A program made the translations under genes and the position numbers. The notes under the pieces were generated by a model. The model worked only from the letters and a program-made list of their open reading frames with translations. It was not told the origin of the DNA and made no database searches. A stretch of 64,000 nt of DNA from an uncultured Planktomarina sp. (lineage in GTDB: Bacteria > Pseudomonadota > Alphaproteobacteria > Rhodobacterales > Rhodobacteraceae): positions 1 through 64,000 of the forward strand of contig CAJJBZ010000010.1 in NCBI GenBank assembly GCA_905182535.1, written 5' to 3'. Below, one piece after another: positions 30,260 to 39,231 of this stretch. Every line of letters begins with the position of its first letter. The first letter of the stretch is position 1.

Positions 30260-30274
30260 GTTGATACAATCAAC
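30260..30274. promoter_or_regulatory. Perfect inverted repeat upstream of acnB
   Basis: GTTGATACAATCAAC has 6-base perfect arms with a 3-base centre, 38 bases upstream of the acnB start. A second symmetric site, ATACATTTGTAT, lies at 30354-30365 in the same 240-base divergent interval. Candidate operators; the regulator is unknown. Confidence 0.4.
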
Positions 30275-30462
30275 ATTTAGCGTTTTTTTAACTTGTTGAT
30301 TAGTTCCGTACACCGACAACGATGGGCTAGCAAGGCTTACGAAGGCGGCGTGCATACATTTGTATACCGGAGTATAGGGTTGTAACATCTAGGCACAATT
30401 GATTGATTGGCATCCTTAGATATGGTGGCTTATTATAAAAATAAATATTGGGATCTTTCTTA

Positions 30463-31161
30463 ATGCGTTTAGTGTTTGCCAGCTTCATTTGCCTCCTGGG
30501 AGCTTTATTTCCGACCGTGGGTGCCTCTGAAGACCAAGCTGTGGTGGTGGAGCTGTTTACGTCGCAAGGCTGTTCTTACTGCCCACCGGTGGATGCTTAT
30601 TTGAATGAACTTGCGAAGCAGCCCAACGTGATAGCACTGGCGTGGCATGTAGATTATTGGGATTACATTGGCTGGAAAGATAGTTTTGCTGATCCTGCTT
30701 TTACTGAACGGCAGCGCGCTTATGCGCATGCTCAAAAGCAGCGAATGATTTATACCCCCCAGCTTATCATAAATGGTGTCGAAAACATGATGGGCAAAAT
30801 TCACGATGAGGTTTCAGCCTCAATCCGTAAAGTCACGGTACAGAAAGCGGTGGTAAAGCTGTCAAGCAGCAGGGCAGGAGCTGCTTATACCGTGACGCTT
30901 AGCGCTGCCCACCGGCCCGGTACTTATGATGTCCAGTTGGTACAAGTATCACCAAATAACACTATCAAAATTTTACATGGAGAAAATGCCGGAAAAACGG
31001 TTTCCTATGTAAACGTTGTCATGGATTTACGCAGTTTGGGCTCGTGGGATGGGCAAGGTGAAGTGACGTTCAGTACTGGTGATTTAGTCCGAGGGAAGTA
31101 TACCGTTTTGGTGCAGCATCAAGGGCATGGCGAGATTGTCGCTGCTGCGTGGCTACAATAG
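30463..31161 (+). CDS. DUF1223 secreted thioredoxin-like protein
   Basis: 232 aa. N-terminal signal peptide (LVFASFICLLGALFPTVGAS), then a thioredoxin-fold domain with FTSQGCSYCPPVDAYL (CxxC, about 34-37 after cleavage region) and the family stretch WHVDYWDYIGWKDSFADPAFTERQ. DUF1223 proteins are often found beside aconitase in alphaproteobacteria; function not established. Start chosen at ATG 30463 because the signal peptide begins there. Convergent with the acyltransferase, 6 bases apart. Confidence 0.85.
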   Translation: MRLVFASFICLLGALFPTVGASEDQAVVVELFTSQGCSYCPPVDAYLNELAKQPNVIALAWHVDYWDYIGWKDSFADPAFTERQRAYAHAQKQRMIYTPQLIINGVENMMGKIHDEVSASIRKVTVQKAVVKLSSSRAGAAYTVTLSAAHRPGTYDVQLVQVSPNNTIKILHGENAGKTVSYVNVVMDLRSLGSWDGQGEVTFSTGDLVRGKYTVLVQHQGHGEIVAAAWLQ

Positions 31162-31167
31162 TAGCAA

Positions 31168-32064
31168 TCATTTGGTTGATAGATGTTTCCAACGACGGTG
31201 AATCCAAAACCAATTCCCGGGGTCTGCGTTGATTCGTTTCTCTAATGATACGGTAGCTTTTTGGATCATAGTCACAGGATCACTGTGCTCGATAGGCGCG
31301 CCAATTTCCACTCGAAAGCTTTCGCTGTCTGGATTGCGCATCGAAAAATATGGCAGAAATAGAGCATCCGCTTTGATGGCAAATTTAGCGGCTGTGAGCG
31401 ACGTACGTACAGGTTTGCCCATAAAACTGATTAGCTCCCCCTCGCTAACCGCGAGGTCGATCAATAAAACCAACGCAGCCCCTTTATTCAAAGCTTTAAA
31501 AAACCCCAAAGTCCCCTTAGTTGTTGCCTCAAATACAGGCCCAGAGCGTCCGTTGATATCCAACATATTTTTATAATTCAGGTCAAAATACGGATTTGCC
31601 ATTCGCCGAACCATACCTCCAATTCTAATACCACGTTGAAATAACGCCGCTCGGAAGGCCTCGTGATTGCCAAAATGACCTGAATAAAACATGATGGGAC
31701 GTCCGTCTTCATTTGCCTTGAACAACTCATCTACGCCCGATCCCCACAATTCAATATTAGAGTTTTGGGCCTGAAATTCTGCTGGGTACATATTCTCAAT
31801 AAACGTGCGGCCTGCATTGTGTAGTACTTTATCCGCAATCTTGATTTTGCGCTCTTGCATCATTTCAGGATAAACTAGGTTGAGGTTGTCCATGATCCGC
31901 TTGCGGTAGCCAATAATATTACCTAAAAAACTGCCGAGGGTGGCGCCCATTAACCAATTGCGGTGTCGGTAGGGCAGGAGCTTCAAAAGAGCGAACATCC
32001 CCATTACTGCTTTGTTCTCGAGCCATTGCTTATTTGAGCCACTGCGCTGGATAGAATTAGTCAT
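31168..32064 (-). CDS. LpxL/HtrB-like lysophospholipid acyltransferase family protein
   Basis: 298 aa of the lipid A biosynthesis acyltransferase family, which transfers acyl chains from acyl-ACP to lipid A precursors. The catalytic HxxxxE box is SGHFGNHEAFR (His about 125). A short hydrophobic stretch (MGATLGSFLGNIIGY) may bind the membrane. The exact acceptor is unknown. Last gene of a minus-strand series; its start overlaps the end of the DMT permease by 8 bases. Confidence 0.85.
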   Translation of the reverse strand: MTNSIQRSGSNKQWLENKAVMGMFALLKLLPYRHRNWLMGATLGSFLGNIIGYRKRIMDNLNLVYPEMMQERKIKIADKVLHNAGRTFIENMYPAEFQAQNSNIELWGSGVDELFKANEDGRPIMFYSGHFGNHEAFRAALFQRGIRIGGMVRRMANPYFDLNYKNMLDINGRSGPVFEATTKGTLGFFKALNKGAALVLLIDLAVSEGELISFMGKPVRTSLTAAKFAIKADALFLPYFSMRNPDSESFRVEIGAPIEHSDPVTMIQKATVSLEKRINADPGNWFWIHRRWKHLSTK

Positions 32065-32929
32065 AGCTTTCCTGTGCCTGAGTTAGTTTTTCGCGATACC
32101 AAACATATAAGCCAGCTCCTACAATGACAATCGCTCCTAATAGGGTAAAAGGGTCCGGGGTTTCATCAAATAATATCAGCCCAAAGAAAATGGCGAATAG
32201 TAGTCCAGCGTAGCCATACGGGGCGATCTCGCTGGCGGGAGCGGCAGCAAAGGCACGGATCATCAAAAGGTGGCCTAATATTCCAAAGGCTACCAACGCT
32301 GCGACCAAGGGAAGTTCTTCCAAGGCAATGGTTTGCCAGAAAAATGGCACCACTACCGACGAAAAACACATACCAAAAAAACCCTGCAAAAATAGGGTTG
32401 TCCAAGGGCCGTCACTACGAACAAAACGTGTGGCAAGGGCGTATATAGTAAAGCCCAACGCTCCCAGTAAAGGAAATAGGGACATGGTGGTCATCACTGA
32501 TGTTCCTGGTCTGATAATCAACATGGCACCAATAAAAGCTGCCGCAATCCCCATAATACGACGGCGGCCGATTTTTTCACCCAAAACCAAAACTGCTCCT
32601 AATGTCACCATAACTGGCACCAATTGTACGAGCGCTGTGGCGTCGGCCAGAGGCATATAGATAATTCCAAGAAAAAAAAGATAGCTACTTGCTGTGCTTG
32701 CGAAGCCGCGCAACACGTGCACCTTTATGTGATTACTCAAAAACAATTTTTGGCCTGTTAAAATGAGCCCTACACCAACCAAAATAGTTTGAGAAACGAA
32801 CCTTAGCCACACAATTTGCGCCACAGGGATGCTGAGGCCAAGGGTTTTTGCCATGACATCCATTGAGGCCATGCAAAACACCCCTGCAACCATAAGTGCG
32901 GCACCTTTTTGAGCCTGTGTTAATTTCAT
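32057..32929 (-). CDS. DMT-family (EamA) transporter
   Basis: 290 aa, about ten membrane helices in two EamA repeats (for example [22 protein letters not shown] and [19 protein letters not shown]). Substrate unknown. I start at the ATG at 32929, which overlaps the nitrile hydratase alpha stop as ATGA, so it is translationally coupled to that enzyme. The longer frame upstream runs back through nthA and is not conserved. The frame is intact. Confidence 0.87.
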   Translation of the reverse strand: MKLTQAQKGAALMVAGVFCMASMDVMAKTLGLSIPVAQIVWLRFVSQTILVGVGLILTGQKLFLSNHIKVHVLRGFASTASSYLFFLGIIYMPLADATALVQLVPVMVTLGAVLVLGEKIGRRRIMGIAAAFIGAMLIIRPGTSVMTTMSLFPLLGALGFTIYALATRFVRSDGPWTTLFLQGFFGMCFSSVVVPFFWQTIALEELPLVAALVAFGILGHLLMIRAFAAAPASEIAPYGYAGLLFAIFFGLILFDETPDPFTLLGAIVIVGAGLYVWYREKLTQAQESYD

Positions 32930-33570
32930 TTTGGTGCTTGGGGTAGGCCCACGCCGATCATGCTGTCGCGCGTCACCCAATAGGCCAATTCATCTTCTGA
33001 AAGGCTCATGGTTTGAACGGGCTGCGCTGGCAAAACAATATAGCGCATATCTGCGGTGCTGTCATGCACCCGTACTTGTACATCTTGTGAAATTTCAACC
33101 CCAAATTCCGACAAGACCTTGCGCGGCTCAATCACTGTTCGTGATCTGTAAGCACGGGATTTGTACCAATCGGGTGGTAGTCCTAAAAGATTGCGTGGGT
33201 AGCAAGAGCATAGCGTGCAGACAACAATAGTTATGCACTAAATGGTGTTTTCGACCGCAATCAAATGCATCGGTCCAATATCAAACCCCATATCCCGCGA
33301 GGCTTGACCTGCATCGGTCAAGAGTGCTGATTTGAACTCTGGATTGCACCAAGCACGAGCTACAACTTTCGCTCCATTGGCTGGGCTGCGCGCGTCCATT
33401 GTGTTGATCTGATTATGAACTTGCGCCGCGGTGATATGACCTTTTTCGATCAAGAGTTCCCGTACGGCTATTTCCATAATCTGCCAATAGTTCAATTCGT
33501 TGTCGTCATCCTTGCGGTAGGGATGGCCCGAAGGCGACAACGCGCCGTGGTCGTGATTGTCATGTGGCAT
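32926..33570 (-). CDS. nthA: Nitrile hydratase-like alpha subunit, cobalt type, frame interrupted
   Basis: Metal-binding subunit of a nitrile hydratase/thiocyanate hydrolase-type enzyme, which hydrates nitriles to amides (or thiocyanate to carbonyl sulfide). The claw motif [10 protein letters not shown] is present; Thr after the first Cys and Tyr after the last mark the cobalt type. Also [26 protein letters not shown]. An in-frame TAG at 33238-33240 lies just before the motif. Translation around it suggests one missing base then one extra base over 18 bases, restoring a VHN-VVC path. About 214 codons, normal. Start overlaps the previous stop (TAATG). Confidence 0.87.
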
Positions 33571-33827
33571 TATGCAGGCTCCAACCAATGGGCGTAGATT
33601 TCAGCTTCTATCACATCATCTGATGTCTCGGCGGCATCACCCCAGATCTCTTCCATTGTAAAGCGCACCCGGACCAAGTGGCACTTTTGTGGGAGCAAGC
33701 GGTAGGCGTTTTTCTCAGGGTTATTGAACAGACCAATTTCGCGCTCGATCTCACCTACTTTACCACGCAGATAGCCGGGCGTTCGGATATGGCCAGGCGG
33801 CCAATGATTGAGCACCCGCACTTTCAC
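33570..33827 (-). CDS. Nitrile hydratase beta, C-terminal SH3-like domain as a separate protein
   Basis: 85 aa matching only the C-terminal half of NHase beta: VRVLNHWPPGHIRTPGYLRGKVGEIER and the end VIEAEIYAHWLEPA. It starts with GTG, overlapping the stop of the upstream gene as GTGA. This domain packs against the metal-bearing alpha subunit. Thiocyanate hydrolase and toyocamycin nitrile hydratase also have the beta chain divided into two polypeptides. Confidence 0.85.
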   Translation of the reverse strand: MKVRVLNHWPPGHIRTPGYLRGKVGEIEREIGLFNNPEKNAYRLLPQKCHLVRVRFTMEEIWGDAAETSDDVIEAEIYAHWLEPA

Positions 33828-34157
33828 GTCGCATCGCCATAAGTTGCTCCACGCGTTTTCACCTGTGCCATTTTTTTAGCGAGCTCGGCTGTGGAAAATG
33901 CGCCGGCTTCTACCATGTTTTGGCTCACAGAGGCGATCCAGCGTTCATAATAACTCATGGTTTCATAGGCCTCTTCGCCCATGTCTTCCAAGTACGCGGC
34001 GCAGGCTGTCGGTGTTCATCAATCCGGCGGAGGAGACTAGCACCATCAGCGCATCCACGCGCTTTTCCCATAGGGCAAAGTCATGTTGATCATGGTTGAT
34101 ATCACCGGCAGGGTCGCCGCCCATATCGTGCCATCTTTTTCCAAAAAATTCTGCCAT
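33824..34157 (-). CDS. Nitrile hydratase beta, N-terminal domain as a separate protein, frameshifted
   Basis: Helical N-terminal half of NHase beta. It begins MAEFFGKRWHDMGGDPAGD with FALWEKRVDALMVLVSS. After 33989 it continues in another frame as EDMGEEAYETMSYYERWIAS and FSTAELAKKMAQVKTRGATYGD. Removing one base of the CC at 33988-33989 joins them into about 110 aa ending at TGA 33826-33824. The stop lies within the GTGA overlap, so the split from the SH3-like gene is genuine and independent of the frameshift. First gene of the operon. Confidence 0.8.
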
Positions 34158-34282
34158 AGGTTAAAACTAGGCCTGGGCCCCTCGTTTGTCCAGCGCCCGT
34201 ATCAGGTGCTCAGCTTATGAATTGATGCTAATATATTACGTCAAACCCTGCTCCGACATGAAGCCGGGAAGGGTGTTGTTAA

Positions 34283-35587
34283 TCACTCGCCGAAAACGCG
34301 CTTGAAAATCGTGCCAACATGTTTGGTGTGATAGGCTAAATCAAATTTGTCTTCGATCTCTTCCGCAGACATAACGGCCATAACGTCAGAATCCGCTTTA
34401 AGTTCAGTCAGAAAATCAGCGCCTTGTTCCCAAACCCGCATCGCATTGCGCTGAACCAAGCTGTAGCTGTTCTCGCGGCTGACACCTTTTTGGGTGAGGG
34501 CCAATAAAACCCGCTGCGAATGCACCAAACCGCGAAATTTGTTCATATTCGCGATCATATTGTCTGGATAAATCACCAGCTTGTCGATCACGCCAGTGAG
34601 TCGGGCCAAGGCAAAATCGAGTGTGATTGTGGCATCTGGTCCAATAGCGCGCTCAACTGAGCTGTGCGAGATATCCCGCTCATGCCAGAGCGCCACGTTT
34701 TCCATGGCGGGTACCACACACATGCGTACGATGCGCGCCAAACCGGTGAGGTTTTCTGTCAAAACCGGGTTGCGCTTGTGTGGCATAGCCGAGCTGCCTT
34801 TTTGACCTTTTGAGAAGAACTCTTCAGCCTCCAAAACCTCAGTGCGTTGCATGTGGCGAATCTCAATCGAGACATTCTCAATGGAGCTGGCCACGACGCC
34901 CAAAGTTGCAAAAAATGCAGCATGGCGATCGCGTGGGATCACTTGGGTGCTGATGGGTTCGGATGTTAGGCCCAACTGTTCGCATACATGTTCTTCCACA
35001 AATGGGTCGATGTTCGCGAATGTGCCCACAGCACCAGAGATAGCGCCAGTTGCAATCTCAGTGCGTGCCGTGCGCAGGCGGGTCAAGTTGCGGTCCATTT
35101 CGGCGTAGAAACGCGCGAAAGTCAGGCCCATGGTGACAGGTTCGGCGTGGATGCCATGGCTGCGACCGATGCGGATTGTGTTTTTATGCTCCAATGCGCG
35201 GCGCTTTAATGCAGCCAGCAAGGCTTCAATATTGGTAATCAAAATATCGGCGGCGCGGGTCAACTGCACGTTTAGGGTTGTGTCCAGAACGTCAGAGCTG
35301 GTCATGCCCTGATGAACAAAACGCGCCTCATCACTGCCGATGATATCGGCCAGATGGGTCAAGAATGCGATGACGTCATGTTTTGTAACGGCTTCAATTT
35401 CGTCAATCTTGGCCACGTCAAATTCAACGTCCTTGGCTTTCCAAACTGCATCTGCGCTGGCCTGTGGGATCACGCCAAGTTTCGCCTGTGCGTCGCAGGC
35501 ATGGGCTTCAATCTCATACCAAATGCGGAATTTGGTTTTGGCTGACCAAATGCCTACCATTTCAGGGCGGGAATAACGTTCGATCAT
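34283..35587 (-). CDS. purB: Adenylosuccinate lyase
   Basis: Catalyses two fumarate-releasing steps in purine synthesis. 434 aa; the family signature SSAMPHKRNP (about 261-270) and the catalytic SHGIHAEPVTMGL are present. I start at MIERYSRPEM (ATG 35587), the normal N-terminus; the frame extends 24 codons upstream without conservation. Complete and intact. Confidence 0.96.
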   Translation of the reverse strand: MIERYSRPEMVGIWSAKTKFRIWYEIEAHACDAQAKLGVIPQASADAVWKAKDVEFDVAKIDEIEAVTKHDVIAFLTHLADIIGSDEARFVHQGMTSSDVLDTTLNVQLTRAADILITNIEALLAALKRRALEHKNTIRIGRSHGIHAEPVTMGLTFARFYAEMDRNLTRLRTARTEIATGAISGAVGTFANIDPFVEEHVCEQLGLTSEPISTQVIPRDRHAAFFATLGVVASSIENVSIEIRHMQRTEVLEAEEFFSKGQKGSSAMPHKRNPVLTENLTGLARIVRMCVVPAMENVALWHERDISHSSVERAIGPDATITLDFALARLTGVIDKLVIYPDNMIANMNKFRGLVHSQRVLLALTQKGVSRENSYSLVQRNAMRVWEQGADFLTELKADSDVMAVMSAEEIEDKFDLAYHTKHVGTIFKRVFGE

Positions 35588-35791
35588 GGGATCAAGACCT
35601 TTTGGATTGGGAAGGTGTTGCTGCCTCATAGACTGCTGGGCTTGGAGGTTCAAGCACATGGGCGGGGCTGTAGACGGTTAATCTGACTTCAAAACTTAAG
35701 TTTGATTGAGGCCTGCGCCATTTATGCTAAGATCGGTTGGAGAAGCTGTCGCTGCTGGTTTTGTGGTGAATAAAGATAGGGTATCAGACGC

Positions 35792-36235
35792 GTGAGTTTT
35801 CAGGACAATCACCAGGGGGCTATGCCCCTGAAAATGGGAGATTTCGCCGGATGTCTCTGGGTAATTTCACGCTACATCATCGATCATACCGCAGATGCCA
35901 AGCTGATATTTACAGGTCGTTGTGAGGTGTCCGAAGCGTGGTATCAGGAGACCGGGCAGATGGTGCTCCCGGACGGGCAAGCCTTGTCGAGCACCCGCCG
36001 TTATCGCTGGGATGCCACTTTGGCGGGGGTGGATGTGCATTTTGATGATGGGCGATTTTTTCACCGGATTGATTTGGCTCATGCCGCACCACAGGCCCGA
36101 CATTTTTGTGATCCCGATGATTATGCAGTCTCCTATGGATTCACACAATGGCCGATTTGGACATCGTTATGGAAAGTCAAAGGACCGCGAAAAGACTATG
36201 AAATGCACAGCAGTTACCGAAAACTTACGCTTTGA
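35792..36235 (+). CDS. DUF6314 family protein
   Basis: About 147 aa counted from a GTG at 35792; internal ATGs at 35822 and 35834 are also possible, and conservation seems to begin at GDFAGCLW. Contains RRYRWD, the acidic FDDGRFFH and the family end WKVKGPRKDYEMHSSYRKL. Function unknown; I recall it mainly from Rhodobacteraceae. The inverted repeat CAGGGG/CCCCTG brackets the ATG at 35822. Confidence 0.72.
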   Translation: MSFQDNHQGAMPLKMGDFAGCLWVISRYIIDHTADAKLIFTGRCEVSEAWYQETGQMVLPDGQALSSTRRYRWDATLAGVDVHFDDGRFFHRIDLAHAAPQARHFCDPDDYAVSYGFTQWPIWTSLWKVKGPRKDYEMHSSYRKLTL

Positions 36236-36301
36236 GTGCTTGCAACACCCTATCTGCAAAGGCTAAACGTTGCGAGACGAGTTAAATAAGGGACTTTAAA
36301 C

Positions 36302-36896
36302 ATGACCAACATCACACATAATAGCGTTCTTGCAGAAGCAATCTTTCCCCAAACCGGGCAGGCAATGCGTGTCAAACAAATCATTTTGATTATCGTCCGC
36401 CGCTTTGGCCGTGGCGGCGAAGATCAAAATCCCAATGTTCCCAGTTCCGATGACCATGGGCACCTTCGCCGTGCTTAGCATTGGCGCAGCATATGGCATG
36501 CGTTTGGGACTGGCGACAATCATCGGCTACATGCTGATTGGTGTTTTTGGCTTTGACGTTTTCGCAGGCTCTAGCGCTGAGACCTTCGGCATGACCTATA
36601 TGATGGGCGGCACTGGCGGCTATTTGGTGGGCTATGTTTTGGCTATTTTGGCTTTGGGCTACGCAGCCCGCCAAGGCTGGGACCGCTCCATTGGTAAAAT
36701 GGCGTTGGCGATGGTTTTGGGCAACGTCTTGATCTATGTGCCGGGCTTGATCTGGTTGGCTATGCTTTATGGCACCGATGCCCCAATCTTTACTTGGGGC
36801 CTGACACCTTTTCTACTGGGCGATTTGGTGAAACTGGCATTGGCCGCTTTACTTTTGCCAGCTGTATGGGGCCTCGTCGGCGCCGCACGCAAATAA
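36302..36896 (+). CDS. bioY: Biotin transporter BioY, frameshifted
   Basis: Substrate-binding S component for biotin uptake, six membrane helices. The N-terminal piece MTNITHNSVLAEAIFP to VKQIILIIV continues in another frame as AALAVAAKIKIPMFPVPMT, which holds the family motif. One extra C in the CC at 36397-36398 explains the break. Corrected length about 197 aa. GGTGGYLVGY is also typical. No bioM/bioN neighbours, so it would use a shared ECF module or act alone. Confidence 0.88.
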
Positions 36897-36916
36897 CTCT
36901 GAAGTTAGGTTCAAGT

Positions 36917-36947
36917 AAAAAGGCGCAACTGAGGTTGCGCCTTTTTT
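36917..36947. terminator. Terminator after bioY, probably bidirectional
   Basis: AGGCGCAAC (36921-36929) pairs perfectly with GTTGCGCCT (36934-36942), followed by TTTTT on the plus strand and preceded by AAAA. It lies between convergent bioY and dddP. Confidence 0.85.
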
Positions 36948-36957
36948 ATGGGTTTTT

Positions 36958-38379
36958 TTATTGTAGTAATGCGTCACCCCCCATCAAAACTCCATCAAAC
37001 TCATAGGTGGTCAGTTTCTCGAAGCCGTCTTCGGTGATCAAAACTTGGTCTTCCAGCTTGATGGAGAAATCGCCACCCTCGGATGACACCAGCGCCTCGA
37101 CGCAGAGCACCATGCCAGCCTCAAGCTCATATTCAAAGGCGCCATCGACTAATCGGTCGGGGTAGGCAATGAGTGGCCATTCATCGCACAGACCCACCCC
37201 ATGCATCATGCAGCCGTATTTTTGCATCTGATAGTGGTCCTGTAAGCGGTGCCCATTTTCCGACAGGCTGCGCATCGAGACGTCGGGGGCCAGCATTTGC
37301 ATATTGGTGTGGATATGCTCATGGGCGTGTTGCATGGCTGATATCATATCGGGGGGAGGGGCCTGATCTCCGATCCACCAGCTACGCGAGATATCCACGC
37401 AAATGCCGTAGCTGCCGATCAAATCTGTGTCGAAACTGACAATTTCATTGTTCTGCACCAGTCTGGGGCCGCACTCTTGAAACCAAGGGCTGATGCGGGG
37501 TCGGAAGGCCAGAAGCCTTGTCTCGATCCATTCGCCGCAGCGTTGGATGTTTTCCGCATGCAGCACCGCCCAGATATCATCCTCGCTCATCTGCCCTGAA
37601 GGCACGCCAGAGCGGGCCGCATCTTCCATGGCGCGCACCGCGGTTTCGCAGGCATGGCTGGCGCAGCGCATCGCTTTGATTTCATCAGTTCCTTTAATGA
37701 CAAATGCTTTCACGGTCAGCTCGTCACCTTCCATCACCTCGAACCCTAAGGATTCAGGCGCGGGCAGGCCCACCAGCATGACCTTATGCACGGCCAATCG
37801 CATATTGTCACGGCCATGTTCGCGCACTAAATCTAACACCTCTTGGCTAAATTTTTCCGCGGCCAAATGCGCCATATCCCCTCGGTCAAAGTAGAAGAAA
37901 TCTGCGCCTGAGCGTTGTTCGTTTACCCGTGGGTTGAATTGCGACAAGAAGGGTGAGTTTTTATGGTCGCACACCACCATATAGCCATCCGCAAAGAAGA
38001 TCAGGGCGCGGAATGGGTTGTGGGTGTTCCACAGTTGCATATTTGTGCTGTCAGTGGCGAAGTGGATGTTGAGAGGATCAAACACCAACAGTGCGCCTTA
38101 GTCGCGGGCATTTATGCTTTGCACCAGCCTTTGATGGCGAAACCTGCGCATTTTCTGGAGGTCTGGTAGTTCCAGTTCAGCTTTGGCCCATTCATCGAAG
38201 GCCAGTTTGGTTGGGCCTATTTCAACCCGATCCAGATCATTGGGGGTGTTGTCGCTGGTCATGATGCTTTTGGTGGGATTAATTTTGCGGGTCGTGTTGA
38301 AGTTTTGTGTATGCTCAGCCTCTCGATACCCCGCTAGATTGCGTTTGCAGATTGCCTGTGTCAGGTTTGGTTGCGACAT
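36958..38379 (-). CDS. dddP: DMSP lyase DddP (M24 family) with an in-frame TAA
   Basis: Metalloenzyme of the M24 fold that cleaves dimethylsulfoniopropionate to dimethyl sulfide and acrylate. Family stretches: FDPLNIHFATDSTNMQLWNTHNPFRA (residue run split here as FDPLNI and DSTNMQLWN), FDTDLIGSYGICVDISRSWW, MHGVGLCDEWPL, CVEAL and KLEDQVLITEDG, together giving the Asp/His/Glu metal ligands and the catalytic Asp. The N-terminal 93 codons (TRKINP, VEIGPTKLAFDEW) are in the same frame but end at TAA (38098-38100), where other DddP proteins as I recall them read RDYGG. So one Tyr codon has become a stop. The true start is uncertain; 38379 is the first ATG. Confidence 0.85.
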
Positions 38380-38415
38380 CTCTTTTGTAATAATCCGCCC
38401 TGTGAGCCGTATAAC

Positions 38416-39162
38416 ATGTCTGAAATTCTACAATTACGCACTCCCTATGACGTGAGCACCAAGAAAAACCTACCCGGAATTGCCCCATTGGCTGCGGAGG
38501 GCTGGTTGATTGAGGATGAGGCTTTCGCCGGCCAAATGGCGGAGCGGGATCGCCTTCTGTCACAGATGCCTGAGCGGGTGTTTGCAGATGCAGGGGCCAC
38601 GTCAGAGGCCAAGCAGGAGGTTTTGGACGAGGTTCTAGGGTTGCTGCGCAACCGTGTGTCCTATCAGGTCAACCCGAGCGATGTGATCCGCCCGGATGGG
38701 GTGCGGGTGCCTTTGGATGGAGATCCATTGCTGACCGCCGCGCGATTGGTGCAAGAGGATCTTTGTCTGCATGAAAAACATGGCGACGAGCATGTGTTGA
38801 CCGCTGCGGTCTTATGCTTTCCCGCCAGTTGGACTTTGGACGAGAAAATTGGATGCCCCTTGAGCGGGGTGCATGCGACAGTGGATGAGTATAACACCGA
38901 TATTGCCAAGCGTGTGCAGCGATTGTTTGATGGCATCCAAGCGGGTCGCCCTATGTGGCGTTTTAATGTGCTGCAATATGTGCGCCCTGATTTGTTCCAG
39001 CCCCGACGCGAAAATGATGCGCGCAGCACGGATGAAGATTATGGTAGTGGGGCCTATACGCGCACCGAACATCAAGCTTTGGTGCGTATGCCTAAGTCGG
39101 GAGCAGTGTTGTTTGCTATTCATACCTATGTGGTGAAACAGCCCGCACAGATCGATCACTAA
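38416..39162 (+). CDS. DUF3445 heme-dependent oxidative N-demethylase family protein
   Basis: 248 aa. Members of this family include the catalytic subunit of dimethylamine monooxygenase and HodM-type N-demethylases, which bind heme. Typical stretches: HEKHGDEHVLTAAVLCFPASW, KIGCPLSGVHATV and LVRMPKSGAVLFAIHTYV. I start at MSEILQL (38416). Only 36 bases separate it from the divergent dddP start. No DmmB/DmmC-like partners are present, so substrate and electron donor are unknown. Confidence 0.8.
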   Translation: MSEILQLRTPYDVSTKKNLPGIAPLAAEGWLIEDEAFAGQMAERDRLLSQMPERVFADAGATSEAKQEVLDEVLGLLRNRVSYQVNPSDVIRPDGVRVPLDGDPLLTAARLVQEDLCLHEKHGDEHVLTAAVLCFPASWTLDEKIGCPLSGVHATVDEYNTDIAKRVQRLFDGIQAGRPMWRFNVLQYVRPDLFQPRRENDARSTDEDYGSGAYTRTEHQALVRMPKSGAVLFAIHTYVVKQPAQIDH

Positions 39163-39181
39163 GCTCTCTGGCTTTAGCCAT

Positions 39182-39210
39182 AAAAAAAGGCGCCCATTTC
39201 TGGACGCCTT
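39182..39210 (-). terminator. Rho-independent terminator of glnA
   Basis: On the minus strand AAGGCGTCCA pairs with TGGGCGCCTT (one G-T wobble) and runs into seven T residues. Located 22 bases after the glnA stop. Confidence 0.85.
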
Positions 39211-39231
39211 CCAAGCTTGAGAGCTGCGGAG

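Noticed and set aside
38098..38100. Stop codon recoding (UAA read as Tyr) in dddP
   Set aside because: No context supports recoding, and UAA is the normal stop for other genes here, such as der and acpP.
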